Origin: Paenibacillus shirakamiensis
Lineage (GTDB): Bacteria > Bacillota > Bacilli > Paenibacillales > Paenibacillaceae
Length of the DNA stretch: 64,000 bases
Direction of reading: 5' to 3'
Assembly: GCF_017874255.1 (NCBI RefSeq)
Contig: NZ_JAGGLD010000006.1
Coordinates: 62,001-126,000 of the forward strand
Of the stretch, positions 9,002-18,333 are shown piece by piece. The translations under genes were made by a program, and so were the position numbers. The notes beneath the pieces were generated by a model. It did no database searches, was not told the origin of the DNA, and was given only the letters and a program-made list of their open reading frames with translations. Numbering within the stretch: the stretch's first letter is position 1; every line of letters starts with the position of its first letter.

Positions 9002-9961
9002 ATGGAATCCTTAGGTCAGATGGTTCAAAAAATGTCCAGTCCTCAGCTTAGACAACGTTCTCAGCAACTAGTACATGATCTTTTTCATGATCCATTAGTG
9101 ATTGAATTTCGTGCTCAATATCCAGAGATTAGTGAACAACAGTTAACCTTGAATTTAAGCCGATTATATCAATATGTAAAAGACTGCAAGCACTGTGCAG
9201 CATGCCCTGGACTGGATTTATGTCCTAATGACTTTCAGGGGCACTATACACGTCTAGCCGTTGAGAATGTGACCGGAGAAAGCCGGATTTATGATCGACA
9301 GGTTCCTTGTGCGAAGCTTCAGGCTAGAGAGACGGAATCCCAAATTAAGAAGCGTATTTATAGTTTTTATGTCGATGAGCGTGCTCTACAAGAAGGGTAT
9401 GATGAAGTCGAGATCATGTCCAAGGACAGTATGAGATCCCCAGCGGTAGGACGAGTATTCCGTTATATAAATGAGACACGAGAGAATGGATTATCTCCGC
9501 AAGGTTTATATATGGTAGGGCATTTTGGTACGGGTAAAACCTTCCTTATGTCTTATCTATTGCATGAACTAGCAAAATCGGGTTATTCAGGCGTAATTGT
9601 CTATATGCCTGAATTCGTAGAAGATTTGAAGTCCATGATGATGGATAGCCAAAAACTCAAAGACACGGTCGAGCTGATGAAACAGGCGGATTTGCTGATC
9701 TTTGATGATATCGGGGCAGAGAACCTGAATCCTTGGGCACGTGACCACGTTATGGGGGCGATCTTGAATTACCGGATGAACCGCAAACCAACTTTTTATA
9801 CATCGAATTATGATATGAAGGCGCTTGAGAGACATTTAAGCTTCACTAACAAAGATGGTGAGGAGAATCATAAAGGGCAACGCTTAATGGACCGCATTGC
9901 TCCCTTTGTGGATGTGGTGTCCGTGAACGGTAGTAACAAGCGAGGTAATCGTAACAAGTAA
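9002..9961 (+). CDS. dnaI: primosomal protein DnaI, helicase loader ATPase
   Basis: 319-residue AAA+ protein that loads the replicative helicase with DnaB and DnaD. The N-terminal zinc-binding region has clustered cysteines (CKHCAACPGLDLC). Walker A is GHFGTGKT near residue 177, Walker B is LLIFDDIG near 232, and an arginine-bearing LMDRIAPFVD lies near the C-terminus. The start follows AAAGGAGCG. It is in an operon with dnaB and ends at a bidirectional terminator. Confidence 0.94.
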   Translation: MESLGQMVQKMSSPQLRQRSQQLVHDLFHDPLVIEFRAQYPEISEQQLTLNLSRLYQYVKDCKHCAACPGLDLCPNDFQGHYTRLAVENVTGESRIYDRQVPCAKLQARETESQIKKRIYSFYVDERALQEGYDEVEIMSKDSMRSPAVGRVFRYINETRENGLSPQGLYMVGHFGTGKTFLMSYLLHELAKSGYSGVIVYMPEFVEDLKSMMMDSQKLKDTVELMKQADLLIFDDIGAENLNPWARDHVMGAILNYRMNRKPTFYTSNYDMKALERHLSFTNKDGEENHKGQRLMDRIAPFVDVVSVNGSNKRGNRNK

Positions 9962-9976
9962 TTGAAATAAACATAC

Positions 9977-10015
9977 AAAAAACCTTCCGCGCATGCACGC
10001 TGGAAGGTTTTGTTG
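9977..10015 (+). terminator. bidirectional intrinsic terminator
   Basis: AAAACCTTCC and GGAAGGTTTT flank an inner GCG/CGC pairing. T runs occur on both exits, so it can end dnaI and the opposing 52-residue gene. Confidence 0.85.
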
Positions 10016-10016
10016 T

Positions 10017-10175
10017 TCAGCTAGCGATAAATTTCCAAATGACCATACCGAAGAAAATAACGAACATTAATCCGAACATGCCACCAAAGCCAAGCATCAG
10101 ATCACCGAAATCGTTACGTGGTTCTTCATTGACATGATTACGCGGATCATTCGCTGCAAAAGTAGGGGTATCCAT
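10017..10175 (-). CDS. 52-residue single-span membrane protein
   Basis: Not annotated by length-filtered gene finding but well supported. ATG at 10175 follows AAGGAGG with good spacing, and the frame ends at TGA just before a shared terminator. The N-terminal half is polar (MDTPTFAANDPRNHVNEEPR) and the C-terminal half is one hydrophobic span (FGGMFGLMFVIFFGMVIW) ending KFIAS. The layout resembles the YqzM-type small membrane proteins of Bacilli, but I am not certain of the family. Function unknown. Confidence 0.7.
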   Translation of the reverse strand: MDTPTFAANDPRNHVNEEPRNDFGDLMLGFGGMFGLMFVIFFGMVIWKFIAS

Positions 10176-10296
10176 GTTGCTGGGCCTCCTTGTTAAAAAA
10201 ATAATCCATGAACATTGTCATAGATTAAACCGTTTTGGGTTAATATTAGTATAACCAAAGGCTAAATCATTTGTAAAGATGAACGGCACCTACCGT

Positions 10297-10326
10297 TTTC
10301 CATTTACTAAATAAATGTGGTATACT
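10297..10326 (+). promoter_or_regulatory. putative sigma-A promoter of trxA
   Basis: TTTCCA (10297-10302) and TATACT (10321-10326) are 18 bp apart. The -10 box has an extended TGG just upstream. It lies about 70 bp before the trxA start. Confidence 0.5.
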
Positions 10327-10396
10327 ATCCATGCTACTTTTGTGGCACACTATTCTACATTTTAATTATGTTTGTACACATAAGGAGGAGATATAC

Positions 10397-10708
10397 ATGG
10401 CAATCGTTAATGTTTCAGATCAATCTTTCAGCAGTGAAGTAGAAGGCGACGGCACGGTACTCGTTGATTTCTGGGCTCCTTGGTGTGGACCATGCAAAAT
10501 GTTAGCTCCGATCTTGGATGAACTTTCATCTGAAGTGGATGTTAAAATTGCAAAAGTAAACGTAGACGAGAATCCGGAATCTGCATCCCGCTTCGGTGTG
10601 ATGAGTATTCCTACTCTTATTTTCTTCAAAGACGGCCAACCGGTCGATAAAGTGGTCGGAGTGAACTCCAAAGAATCACTCAAAAATATGATCGCTAAAC
10701 ACCAATAA
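10397..10708 (+). CDS. trxA: thioredoxin
   Basis: 103-residue cytoplasmic thioredoxin with the active site WCGPCK near residue 30, the conserved cis-proline segment SIPTLIFF and the VGVNSKESL end. It reduces protein disulfides using thioredoxin reductase. The ATG at 10397 follows AAGGAGGAG; an open frame upstream to 10331 has no ribosome site and is not family-like. A strong terminator separates it from uvrC. Confidence 0.96.
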   Translation: MAIVNVSDQSFSSEVEGDGTVLVDFWAPWCGPCKMLAPILDELSSEVDVKIAKVNVDENPESASRFGVMSIPTLIFFKDGQPVDKVVGVNSKESLKNMIAKHQ

Positions 10709-10729
10709 GAATTTTTTGCGGTGTCTAAG

Positions 10730-10770
10730 ACGCCTCCGGTAAGCTTCCGGGGGCGTTTTCTGTGTTTTTT
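10730..10770 (+). terminator. intrinsic terminator after trxA
   Basis: ACGCCTCCGG pairs with CCGGGGGCGT (one G-U) across TAAGCTT and is followed by a T-rich tract. Confidence 0.85.
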
Positions 10771-10790
10771 TGCGGAAAGGAGAATTCGGC

Positions 10791-13007
10791 ATGGATGATT
10801 ATGTCCAAGAGTGGAATGAGCAGGAGAAAGCTCTTGAAGCCATTCGGCATAAGCTTGCTCTGTTACCCGACCATTCGGGCTGTTATTTAATGAAAAACAA
10901 AGAAGGCACCATTATCTATGTAGGCAAGGCTAAGGTGCTGAAGAACCGTGTACGGTCTTATTTTACAGGTAGTCATAATGGGAAGACGCAGCGATTGGTC
11001 AGTGAAATTCGAGATTTCGAGTATATAGTCACCTCTAGCAACATGGAGGCTTTAATTCTTGAATGCAATTTAATTAAAAAGCATATGCCGCGCTATAACG
11101 TGCTGCTTAAAGATGATAAAACGTTTCCTTATATTAAAATTACTTATGAAGAACATCCTCGCCTGGAGGTAACTCGGCGCATTCTTAAGGATAAAGCCAA
11201 GTACTTTGGGCCATACCCAAATGCTTATGCTGCCCATCAGACCAAGAAATTGCTGGATCGGATGTATCCGCTGAGAAAATGTAATATCATGCCGAAAGAA
11301 GTATGCTTGTATTATCATATGGGCCAATGTATGGCGCCCTGTGTACAGGATGTACCCGAGAACTCTTATGAAGATATAACTCAGGAGATTACCCGCTTTT
11401 TAAGTGGGGGACAAGAAGAGATTAAGAAGGATCTACAGCGGAAAATGGAAGAGGCTGCTGAGGACTTATATTTTGAACGTGCGAAAGAGCTTCGCGACCA
11501 GATTATCCATATCGATGCCTTAATGGAGAAACAAAAAATCTCTATGAATGATACGCGAGACCGGGATGTTTTTGGATTTGCCGTCGATAAAGGCTGGATG
11601 TGCGTTCAGATTCTGTATATGCGTCAAGGAAAAATGATTGAGCGACATGCTTCCAGTTTCCCGTTCTACGGAGAAGCTTACAGCGACTTCCTTTCTTTCG
11701 TCACTCAATATTACAGTAACAACCCTGCCTTACCTCAGGAGATTCTCCTCCCTGGCATTCAGGAAGAACCTGAACAGGGTGTTATACAGTCAGGACTGCA
11801 AAACGAACCTGGAGGTAAACAGGAACTTATGAAGTCAGGACTGCAAAACGAACCTGGAGGTAAACAGGAACTTTTGCAGTCAGGACTGCAAAACGAACCT
11901 GGAAGTAAACAGGAACTTTTGCAGTCAGGACTGCAAAATGAACCTGGAAGTAATGAGGATTTTTTGCAGTCAGGACTGCAAAATGAAGCTGGAGGTAATC
12001 AGGGGCCCCTCTCCCTTACTACCTCTACGGCTAAGCTTGAAGCTCGGTTAGCTGAAGAAGATCAGATGCAGGATCAAGAGGACCCGGCAGAAGATCTTTC
12101 CTCTTCCGGAATTTCCGATGCAGTCTCAGGAGCGGCTTCTCTTCAGCAATGGCTTGGGATCAAGGTGCTGGTTCCTCAGCGTGGCCTTAAGCGTCAGATG
12201 GTGATGATGGGGATTGAGAATGCCCGAGTATCTTTAAGTGAGAAGTTCCGCTTAATTGAACGAAATGAGGAGCGCACCTCAAAAGCGGCTGAGAATTTAG
12301 GCCAATCGATTGGGATTTCAAGCTTGCATCGGATTGAGGCCTTTGATAACTCCAATATTCAAGGTACGAATCCAGTATCCGCGATGGTTGTATTTATAGA
12401 TGGTAAGCCAGATAAGAAAGAATATCGGAAGTATAAAGTAAAGACCGTACAAGGCCCGGACGATTATGAGACAATGCGTGAAGTCGTTCGTAGAAGATAT
12501 GAGCGAGTTCTAAAAGAAGGACTGCCTTTACCTGATCTCATTGTAGTGGATGGAGGGAAAGGTCAGATTTCAGCGGCATCGGATGTGCTGGAAAATGAGC
12601 TCAACTTGTTCATCCCGGTGTGTGGGCTAGTGAAAGATATGAAGCATAGAACAGCGCAGCTTATGGTGGGCGATCCACCAGAACCGGTCCCACTTCCTCG
12701 AGACAGTCAAGAATTTTATCTTTTACAAAGGATTCAAGACGAAGTCCATCGCTTTGCCATCAGCTTCCACCGTGAACAACGAGGCAAATCCATGGTTACC
12801 TCAAGGCTCGACTCTATTCCTGGAGTGGGAGAAAAACGGCGTAAAGCGATGCTGAAGCACTTTGGTTCTTTGAAAAAGATTAAAGAAGCTTCGATTGAAG
12901 ATTTCCGTCCTTTATCTATTGGAGACAAACTAGCAAGACAAATCATTGCTGCACTGCGTGAAGAGGATGAGAAAGTGGCCTCAGAAGCTGAAGTGGGATT
13001 GGATTGA
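10791..13007 (+). CDS. uvrC: excinuclease ABC subunit C with repeat-bearing insertion
   Basis: Makes the two incisions of nucleotide excision repair with UvrAB. Domains in order: GIY-YIG nuclease (residues ~15-100, [19 protein letters not shown]), UVR motif (~200-235), RNase H-like nuclease (from ~450, [21 protein letters not shown] and [10 protein letters not shown]) and C-terminal helix-hairpin-helix ([18 protein letters not shown]). The ATG at 10791 follows GAAAGGAGA. At about 738 residues it is well over the usual 590-670, because ~110 residues are inserted between the UVR region and the second nuclease. That insertion holds five in-frame 15-residue repeats. All catalytic regions seem intact, so it is probably functional. 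Confidence 0.95.
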   Translation: MDDYVQEWNEQEKALEAIRHKLALLPDHSGCYLMKNKEGTIIYVGKAKVLKNRVRSYFTGSHNGKTQRLVSEIRDFEYIVTSSNMEALILECNLIKKHMPRYNVLLKDDKTFPYIKITYEEHPRLEVTRRILKDKAKYFGPYPNAYAAHQTKKLLDRMYPLRKCNIMPKEVCLYYHMGQCMAPCVQDVPENSYEDITQEITRFLSGGQEEIKKDLQRKMEEAAEDLYFERAKELRDQIIHIDALMEKQKISMNDTRDRDVFGFAVDKGWMCVQILYMRQGKMIERHASSFPFYGEAYSDFLSFVTQYYSNNPALPQEILLPGIQEEPEQGVIQSGLQNEPGGKQELMKSGLQNEPGGKQELLQSGLQNEPGSKQELLQSGLQNEPGSNEDFLQSGLQNEAGGNQGPLSLTTSTAKLEARLAEEDQMQDQEDPAEDLSSSGISDAVSGAASLQQWLGIKVLVPQRGLKRQMVMMGIENARVSLSEKFRLIERNEERTSKAAENLGQSIGISSLHRIEAFDNSNIQGTNPVSAMVVFIDGKPDKKEYRKYKVKTVQGPDDYETMREVVRRRYERVLKEGLPLPDLIVVDGGKGQISAASDVLENELNLFIPVCGLVKDMKHRTAQLMVGDPPEPVPLPRDSQEFYLLQRIQDEVHRFAISFHREQRGKSMVTSRLDSIPGVGEKRRKAMLKHFGSLKKIKEASIEDFRPLSIGDKLARQIIAALREEDEKVASEAEVGLD
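11790..12014 (+). repeat. 45-bp minisatellite inside uvrC, five units
   Basis: Tandem units begin at 11790, 11835, 11880, 11925 and 11970, exactly 45 bp apart, each starting TCAGGACTGCAAAA. They encode a 15-residue unit of the form [15 protein letters not shown]. The first four are close copies and the fifth decays at its 3' end. The length, a multiple of three, keeps the frame open. Confidence 0.97.
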
Positions 13008-13011
13008 CAAA

Positions 13012-13055
13012 AAAAGCTATCCTTAGGGCTACTTAGCCGAGGATAGCTTTTGTTT
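13012..13055 (+). terminator. intrinsic terminator after uvrC
   Basis: AAAGCTATCCT pairs with AGGATAGCTTT, with an inner GGCTA/TAGCC pair, followed by a T tract. Confidence 0.88.
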
Positions 13056-13088
13056 TTTGAATTGTTTTCTTAATTGTAATTGTAATAA

Positions 13089-13295
13089 TTATTCCTTTAT
13101 AGGTATTGGAATCTTAGGTTGGAACCACTTTCGTACAAGCGGTCTAGTGATGAAAGTATAGACTCCAAGTGCAAGCGCAAATCCAATACCTCGAAGATGT
13201 AGCCAAGGATAGGTTACTGCAACCAAGAGGTAGGCGATGCCAATAAATATGGCTATATCAACAGTATGGTACGCTAATTTTCTAGAAAAACTCAT
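13089..13295 (-). CDS. small two-span membrane protein
   Basis: 68 residues with two predicted membrane helices (VDIAIFIGIAYLLVAVTYPW and GIGFALALGVYTFI) and a basic C-terminus. Its ATG overlaps the stop of the CPBP protease gene by four bases (ATGA at 13295-13292), so the two are probably translationally coupled. No family recognised; it may be a partner of the protease. Confidence 0.6.
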   Translation of the reverse strand: MSFSRKLAYHTVDIAIFIGIAYLLVAVTYPWLHLRGIGFALALGVYTFITRPLVRKWFQPKIPIPIKE

Positions 13296-14980
13296 CGTAA
13301 GTCCTCACCTTTTAATAATATTAAATTAGGTGTAGATCTGCGTAAGTTCCATCTATAAATAACATAACCTACAATAGCAGGAAGCACAATATAGAACAGG
13401 CCGGCACCGATATTCAGTGGTTCTTTCATCAGGATCAGGCTGAGGCCCATAAGAATACTGTCAAAGATTACATGAGCGAACAGAACGGTAATGAAGCCAT
13501 ATCTTAAAAAGATAAAGCTAAAAAGTAAGCCTATAACGGCAAGTTCAATCGGTCTGGAGTAGACCGGATAAATCGGGTACAGCGTATGCCCACATGCCCA
13601 GATGAGAGCAGAAATTAAGCCTGCAATAAATGTGTTTTTAAATAACTTCTGAAGCATGGGAATACCAAATAGTCGATATACGGCTTCCTCGCCAATACCT
13701 GCTGTCCAAGCCATAAGGGGGAAGATCAACGGGAATAACATGTTATACGTAGACTGTGTATCATCTGTCGTAGACCAAGTGCCTAATATTCTTTCCAAGG
13801 CTAGATAAATGATAGACTGCACCCCGAGCAGGATGAACGCCCATGCGTAGCCGTTGCTCATAGAATGAAGCACATGTTTTGCATATCCGGGTTCTGAAGA
13901 TTTCATCCATTTCACTTTACCCTGTTGTCTCCATAATCCATCTCCTCCTACAAGGGAGAAATAGACAGAGGCGGTCACAATTAGTGTGAAAATCCCTTGG
14001 ACAATAAGTAAGATGATGAATGTACTGGTTGAAAATTCTTCACTTTTGAATACGGGAAGCAGGTTAATAATTGAAATCGCATTGACGATAAAGTAAAACA
14101 TAGTTAAAAATATACCACGGCGAAAGGAAGCAAATGGCCTTGTTGTACTGCTGTATACAATGGCCAAGATTCCAAGTACAAAGGAAAGTAGGGCATAACC
14201 TAAGAAATAGAGCCAATTGGCTAGCTTACTTTGACTGTCCACATAAGCGGTGTGTTCATCGGGTACGGTGAACGCTGGATCGAATGAGGACACTTCACCG
14301 TATTCATAGTTAAACACAAGCTGACCTTGGGATTTTCCAATAGTTGCGCCTTTTAAGTTGTAATGAAGTCCAAGATCTTGAGAATCCCGATCAACTGTTA
14401 ATTCATTTGTGTTGTATCCCAGTGCTTTCAGATAGGGAAGGGCTAGCTGTTCTTTTTGTGCCAGTGTTAAGTTTCCTTCAATTTCTTTTAGCTTATCCAG
14501 TCCATCCTTTTTCTCAGCCATCAAAGCCTTAGCATCTTTACTGAGATCCTGAACCTTTTCAAAGCCGAGCACTTTGCCTGTCACCATCTGGACGTCCACA
14601 TTCAAGCTGTTCAGATAGGTTGCTGGATCGTTAAAAGTAACACGGTACACATCATAAGGAAATCTTTTCTCGTATTTAGATATGTATTCCTTCACTAGAT
14701 TTTCTCTAGATAGATAACCATAAAATTTGGAGTTGGATTTGTAGGTAACGAGTGTATCTACGTTGTCACTTAGGTTCAAATGCAGACTGTCTGAGACGAA
14801 GCGGGTTGCACTCATACGTGCATCTTCTTTAGAAATGATATCTCCTTGAGGCTGCTGATCTTGCTCCGAATTAGCATCGGAGATTGGTACGACTTGAAGA
14901 ACCACAAAGATAATCAATGAAATGATTGCGGCAATCCATAGGGTTTGAGTTCGGAAGGGCAGTGGTTTAGCTACTTTCAT
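13292..14980 (-). CDS. CPBP-family intramembrane glutamic protease with long extracytoplasmic domain
   Basis: 562 residues. An N-terminal span (~residues 14-32) is followed by a ~210-residue soluble region and then about eight membrane helices. The CPBP/Rce1-like (Abi) core is in the C-terminal third: EEAVYR near residue 438, then GHTLYP and HVIFD carrying the other active-site positions. Such proteins cleave within membranes or act in surface-protein and bacteriocin-immunity pathways; the substrate here is unknown. It is followed by a coupled small membrane protein. Confidence 0.85.
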   Translation of the reverse strand: MKVAKPLPFRTQTLWIAAIISLIIFVVLQVVPISDANSEQDQQPQGDIISKEDARMSATRFVSDSLHLNLSDNVDTLVTYKSNSKFYGYLSRENLVKEYISKYEKRFPYDVYRVTFNDPATYLNSLNVDVQMVTGKVLGFEKVQDLSKDAKALMAEKKDGLDKLKEIEGNLTLAQKEQLALPYLKALGYNTNELTVDRDSQDLGLHYNLKGATIGKSQGQLVFNYEYGEVSSFDPAFTVPDEHTAYVDSQSKLANWLYFLGYALLSFVLGILAIVYSSTTRPFASFRRGIFLTMFYFIVNAISIINLLPVFKSEEFSTSTFIILLIVQGIFTLIVTASVYFSLVGGDGLWRQQGKVKWMKSSEPGYAKHVLHSMSNGYAWAFILLGVQSIIYLALERILGTWSTTDDTQSTYNMLFPLIFPLMAWTAGIGEEAVYRLFGIPMLQKLFKNTFIAGLISALIWACGHTLYPIYPVYSRPIELAVIGLLFSFIFLRYGFITVLFAHVIFDSILMGLSLILMKEPLNIGAGLFYIVLPAIVGYVIYRWNLRRSTPNLILLKGEDLR

Positions 14981-15108
14981 GAGTCAACTCCTTTAGTTTA
15001 TACTAGAAACACTTTAGAATGATTGTAGATACACGATAACATAAAGACTTTCAGCAAGCCATATACGGGGACAAGAGAGTGCTGAAGATATAAAGAGGTG
15101 GAAGAGAT

Positions 15109-16443
15109 TTGAAATGGAATAAAATACGCCTGTCCCCTCCACAAATTCTGGTATTTGGGTTTGCTTTTATCATTATGGTGGGCACGATTTTGTTAATGTT
15201 ACCTTTGTCCAATATGTCGGGACATGCTTTGCCTTTTGTGGATGCCTTATTCACAGCTACGTCATCAACTTGTGTAACAGGGCTAGTCGTAAGAGATACG
15301 GGACTAGATTTCACTATATTCGGACAAATTGTCATTATGTCTTTAATTCAAATTGGCGGGTTGGGCTTCATGACTATGGCTACCTTGTTCTCGCTAGTAT
15401 TGAAACGTAAAATTTCATTAAAAGACCGCCTTCTCCTGCAAGAATCTTTGAACCAGAATTCAATGGAGGGAATTGTTAGGCTTATTCGCAAAGTATTAAA
15501 GTACTCTCTGGTCATCGAATTATGTGCAGCGATTATCTTTGCCATACGTTGGTCTGCGGATATGCCGGTAGGCAAGGCCGTATATTTCGGAATATTCCAT
15601 GCTATCAGTATGTTCAACAATGCGGGATTTGACTTGTTTGGGCACTATCAGAGTCTGATGGGATATGTAGGTGATCCTTGGATCAACCTCACGACCATGG
15701 TTCTCATTATTACGGGGGGACTTGGGTTCATTGTCTTGTCCGATTTAATCTCATACCGTACAAATCCCAAGCTTTCACTACAGTCCAAAGTTGTCTTGTC
15801 CATGACCGTGGCTTTGTTAACTTTAGGTACTCTAATTATATTTATATTCGAACTAACGAATCCCAAGACCCTAGAATCCTTAGATTGGGGCAGTAAAATT
15901 TGGGGAGCGATGTTCCAGTCCGTGACTTCGAGAACGGCGGGTGCGAACACGCTGGATATTAGCTCTCTTCGGCAAGCAACGCAATTTTTCATCATGATTC
16001 TTATGTTCATTGGTGCCTCTCCGGGTTCTACGGGTGGAGGAATTAAGACGACAACCTTCTCCGTTCTACTTGGGGCTGTTATTGCGATGGTTCGAGGACG
16101 TGAAGATGTAGTACTGTTTCATTATCGTTTGGCGCAAGAGCGGATATTTAAGGCGGTTACGATTACAATGGTAGCCCTCTTTCTCATCATTGCCGTCACG
16201 ATGACACTTGCAGCTACGGAAGAGGGGAGTTTCCTTAGTATCATGTTTGAGACCACATCCGCTTTTGGCACAGTAGGGTTGTCAATGGGTCTGACTCCAC
16301 ATTTAACTTCGTTTGGTAAATTGTTAATCTGTCTAACTATGTTCGCAGGTAGACTTGGTTTACTTACGCTAGCCTACGCCCTCGGGCCGAAGAAAAGCAG
16401 GGAATTATATCGTCACCCAGAAGGCAAAATGTTTTTAGGATAA
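15109..16443 (+). CDS. KtrB-type potassium transporter subunit
   Basis: 444-residue Trk/Ktr/HKT-family K+ channel-like transporter with four pore repeats. Filter glycines are visible in STCVTGLV, FNNAGFD, SRTAGAN and AFGTVGLS. It forms Na+-dependent K+ uptake with a cytoplasmic RCK ring. The start is TTG after a GAGGTGG-like site. The RCK partner follows 16 bp downstream, which supports a Ktr operon. Whether it is orthologous to KtrB or KtrD cannot be settled here. Confidence 0.92.
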   Translation: MKWNKIRLSPPQILVFGFAFIIMVGTILLMLPLSNMSGHALPFVDALFTATSSTCVTGLVVRDTGLDFTIFGQIVIMSLIQIGGLGFMTMATLFSLVLKRKISLKDRLLLQESLNQNSMEGIVRLIRKVLKYSLVIELCAAIIFAIRWSADMPVGKAVYFGIFHAISMFNNAGFDLFGHYQSLMGYVGDPWINLTTMVLIITGGLGFIVLSDLISYRTNPKLSLQSKVVLSMTVALLTLGTLIIFIFELTNPKTLESLDWGSKIWGAMFQSVTSRTAGANTLDISSLRQATQFFIMILMFIGASPGSTGGGIKTTTFSVLLGAVIAMVRGREDVVLFHYRLAQERIFKAVTITMVALFLIIAVTMTLAATEEGSFLSIMFETTSAFGTVGLSMGLTPHLTSFGKLLICLTMFAGRLGLLTLAYALGPKKSRELYRHPEGKMFLG

Positions 16444-16459
16444 GGGGATACTTTTAAAT

Positions 16460-17128
16460 ATGAAAAGACAGCAATATGTAGTGATTGGTCTTGGGAGGTT
16501 CGGCTCAAGTGTAGCCATGGAGCTAGTACAATTGGGTTATGAAGTACTCGGCATTGATCGGAATGAGGAAGTGGTCTATACGATGGGGGATTTCCTTACA
16601 CATACGGTTACAGCTGATGCGACAGATGAAGAGATGTTGCGATCTCTAGGCATTCGTAACTTTGACTGCGGGATTGTGGCTATTGGGGATGATATTCAAA
16701 TGAGTATTTTAGCCACCATTTTACTTAAAGAAATGGGCTTGAAATCTGTTGTAGCCAAAGCAATCTCAACGCTCCATGGACGGGCACTAGAGAAGCTTGG
16801 AGTTGACCGGGTAATCTATCCAGAACGGGATATGGGGGTAAGAGTTGCCCATCAATTAGTTACTCCGAACCTTGTGGATTACATTGAATTATCTAAAGAT
16901 TACCGGATTGTGGAACTCAAAGTTCCGTCGCATTTACATGGTCACCTAATTGGTGATTTAAATCCTAGAGCAAGGTTTAGTTGCAGTATTGTGGCTCTTC
17001 AAAAGGACACGGGTGTCCTCATTGCGCCTACGGCCATGGATCGACTTGATGAAGGGGATACGATGGTAATTATCGGAGCCAATGAGAATATTCAGGAGTT
17101 CGAAGATGTAATTAACGAGGAAGATTAG
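16460..17128 (+). CDS. KtrA-type RCK regulatory subunit of potassium uptake
   Basis: 222 residues: an N-terminal Rossmann RCK_N domain (GLGRFGSSVAMELVQLG, then D at the end of strand 2) that binds nucleotide, and a C-terminal RCK_C domain that in relatives binds c-di-AMP. It gates the KtrB-like pore encoded just upstream. A GGGG ribosome site precedes the ATG. KtrA versus KtrC assignment is open. Confidence 0.92.
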   Translation: MKRQQYVVIGLGRFGSSVAMELVQLGYEVLGIDRNEEVVYTMGDFLTHTVTADATDEEMLRSLGIRNFDCGIVAIGDDIQMSILATILLKEMGLKSVVAKAISTLHGRALEKLGVDRVIYPERDMGVRVAHQLVTPNLVDYIELSKDYRIVELKVPSHLHGHLIGDLNPRARFSCSIVALQKDTGVLIAPTAMDRLDEGDTMVIIGANENIQEFEDVINEED

Positions 17129-17159
17129 AGTTCTTAACAGAAGGAAGCGAAGTGATGAC

Positions 17160-18314
17160 ATGACATCAGAGATGGGAAATATACGGGAAGAAGCGATTTC
17201 CTTTATCGAAATGACGTATCAAGAATTGGGTAAATCACAGGAAGAAATACAACAGCGGATTGAAGATATTGAGCAACAATTGAAGTCTTCGGGGACCTAT
17301 CAACACACCGCCGAAGAACTTGCCTATGGAGCAAAATTGGCTTGGAGAAATAACAGCCGCTGCATCGGGAGATTGTTCTGGGATTCGCTTGTTACGTTCG
17401 ATGAACGTTCTCTGCAAAGTACAGATGACATAGCAGAAGCTCTTTTTAGACATATCCAATATGCTACGAACGAAGGCCGGATTCGGCCTGTAATTACGAT
17501 ATTTGCTCCAGATAAAGATATCAGGCTCTGGAATCATCAACTGATTCGGTACGCAGGATATGAGACGCCCGAAGGGATCATAGGAGATCCAGCTTCGTTA
17601 GAATTTACGCAGCGCTGTCAGGAACTTGGCTGGCAAGGACACGGGACTCCATTTGATATTCTTCCCCTAGTGATTCAAATCGGACAGCATCAGCCGAAGT
17701 GGTTCATGATACCCGATGAGATGATTCTACGCGTTCCCCTTCGTCATCCCGATGTGGCTGACTTTACTCAGTTAGGGCTCGAATGGTATGCCGTTCCGAT
17801 TATTTCAGATATGGCTCTAGAAGTAGGCGGGATCCGTTATACGGCAGCTCCTTTTAATGGATGGTATATGGAGACTGAGATTGGGGCCCGAAATCTTGCA
17901 GATAAAGATCGTTATAACCAGCTGCCTGCCGTGGCCGACCTGCTGGGACTTCAACGAGAATCGAATACTTCACTATGGATGGATCGTGCCCTGGTCGAGC
18001 TCAATATCGCAGTTCTACATTCTTTCAAAGAGAATCAGGTTAGCATCGTAGACCACCATACGGCTGCAGCACAGTTCATGACATTTAGTGATCAAGAACA
18101 AGCACAGGGAAGAGAGCTGAATGCCCGCTGGTCTTGGCTTATTCCTCCTTTATCACCAGCAACAACCCCGGTATGGCATCACTCCTATAAGGAGAGAGAA
18201 GTCAGTCCGAATTACGTGTACCAATCGCCGGCTTATCATGATGACCCAAGACCACAGGTGAACGACAAAAAAGATACACACATTTTAGGAGCTGGGTGCC
18301 CATTTCATAGCTGA
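17160..18314 (+). CDS. nos: nitric oxide synthase, oxygenase only
   Basis: 384-residue bacterial NOS that oxidises arginine to citrulline and NO. The heme-ligand cysteine lies in WRNNSRCIGR (~residue 67), and the substrate glutamate in GWYMETEIGARNL (~240). The reductase half of animal enzymes is missing, as usual in Bacillales, so it must use cellular reductases; the flavodoxin/ferredoxin reductase YumC encoded near the window start is one possible donor (inference). It follows the Ktr pair by 31 bp. NO made here would protect against oxidative stress and some antibiotics in known relatives. Confidence 0.95.
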   Translation: MTSEMGNIREEAISFIEMTYQELGKSQEEIQQRIEDIEQQLKSSGTYQHTAEELAYGAKLAWRNNSRCIGRLFWDSLVTFDERSLQSTDDIAEALFRHIQYATNEGRIRPVITIFAPDKDIRLWNHQLIRYAGYETPEGIIGDPASLEFTQRCQELGWQGHGTPFDILPLVIQIGQHQPKWFMIPDEMILRVPLRHPDVADFTQLGLEWYAVPIISDMALEVGGIRYTAAPFNGWYMETEIGARNLADKDRYNQLPAVADLLGLQRESNTSLWMDRALVELNIAVLHSFKENQVSIVDHHTAAAQFMTFSDQEQAQGRELNARWSWLIPPLSPATTPVWHHSYKEREVSPNYVYQSPAYHDDPRPQVNDKKDTHILGAGCPFHS

Positions 18315-18333
18315 TTTCCATGAAAAGTCTACA

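Noticed and set aside
11790..12014. CRISPR-like array
   Set aside because: The repeats are directly tandem with no spacers, stay in frame within uvrC and encode a peptide repeat.
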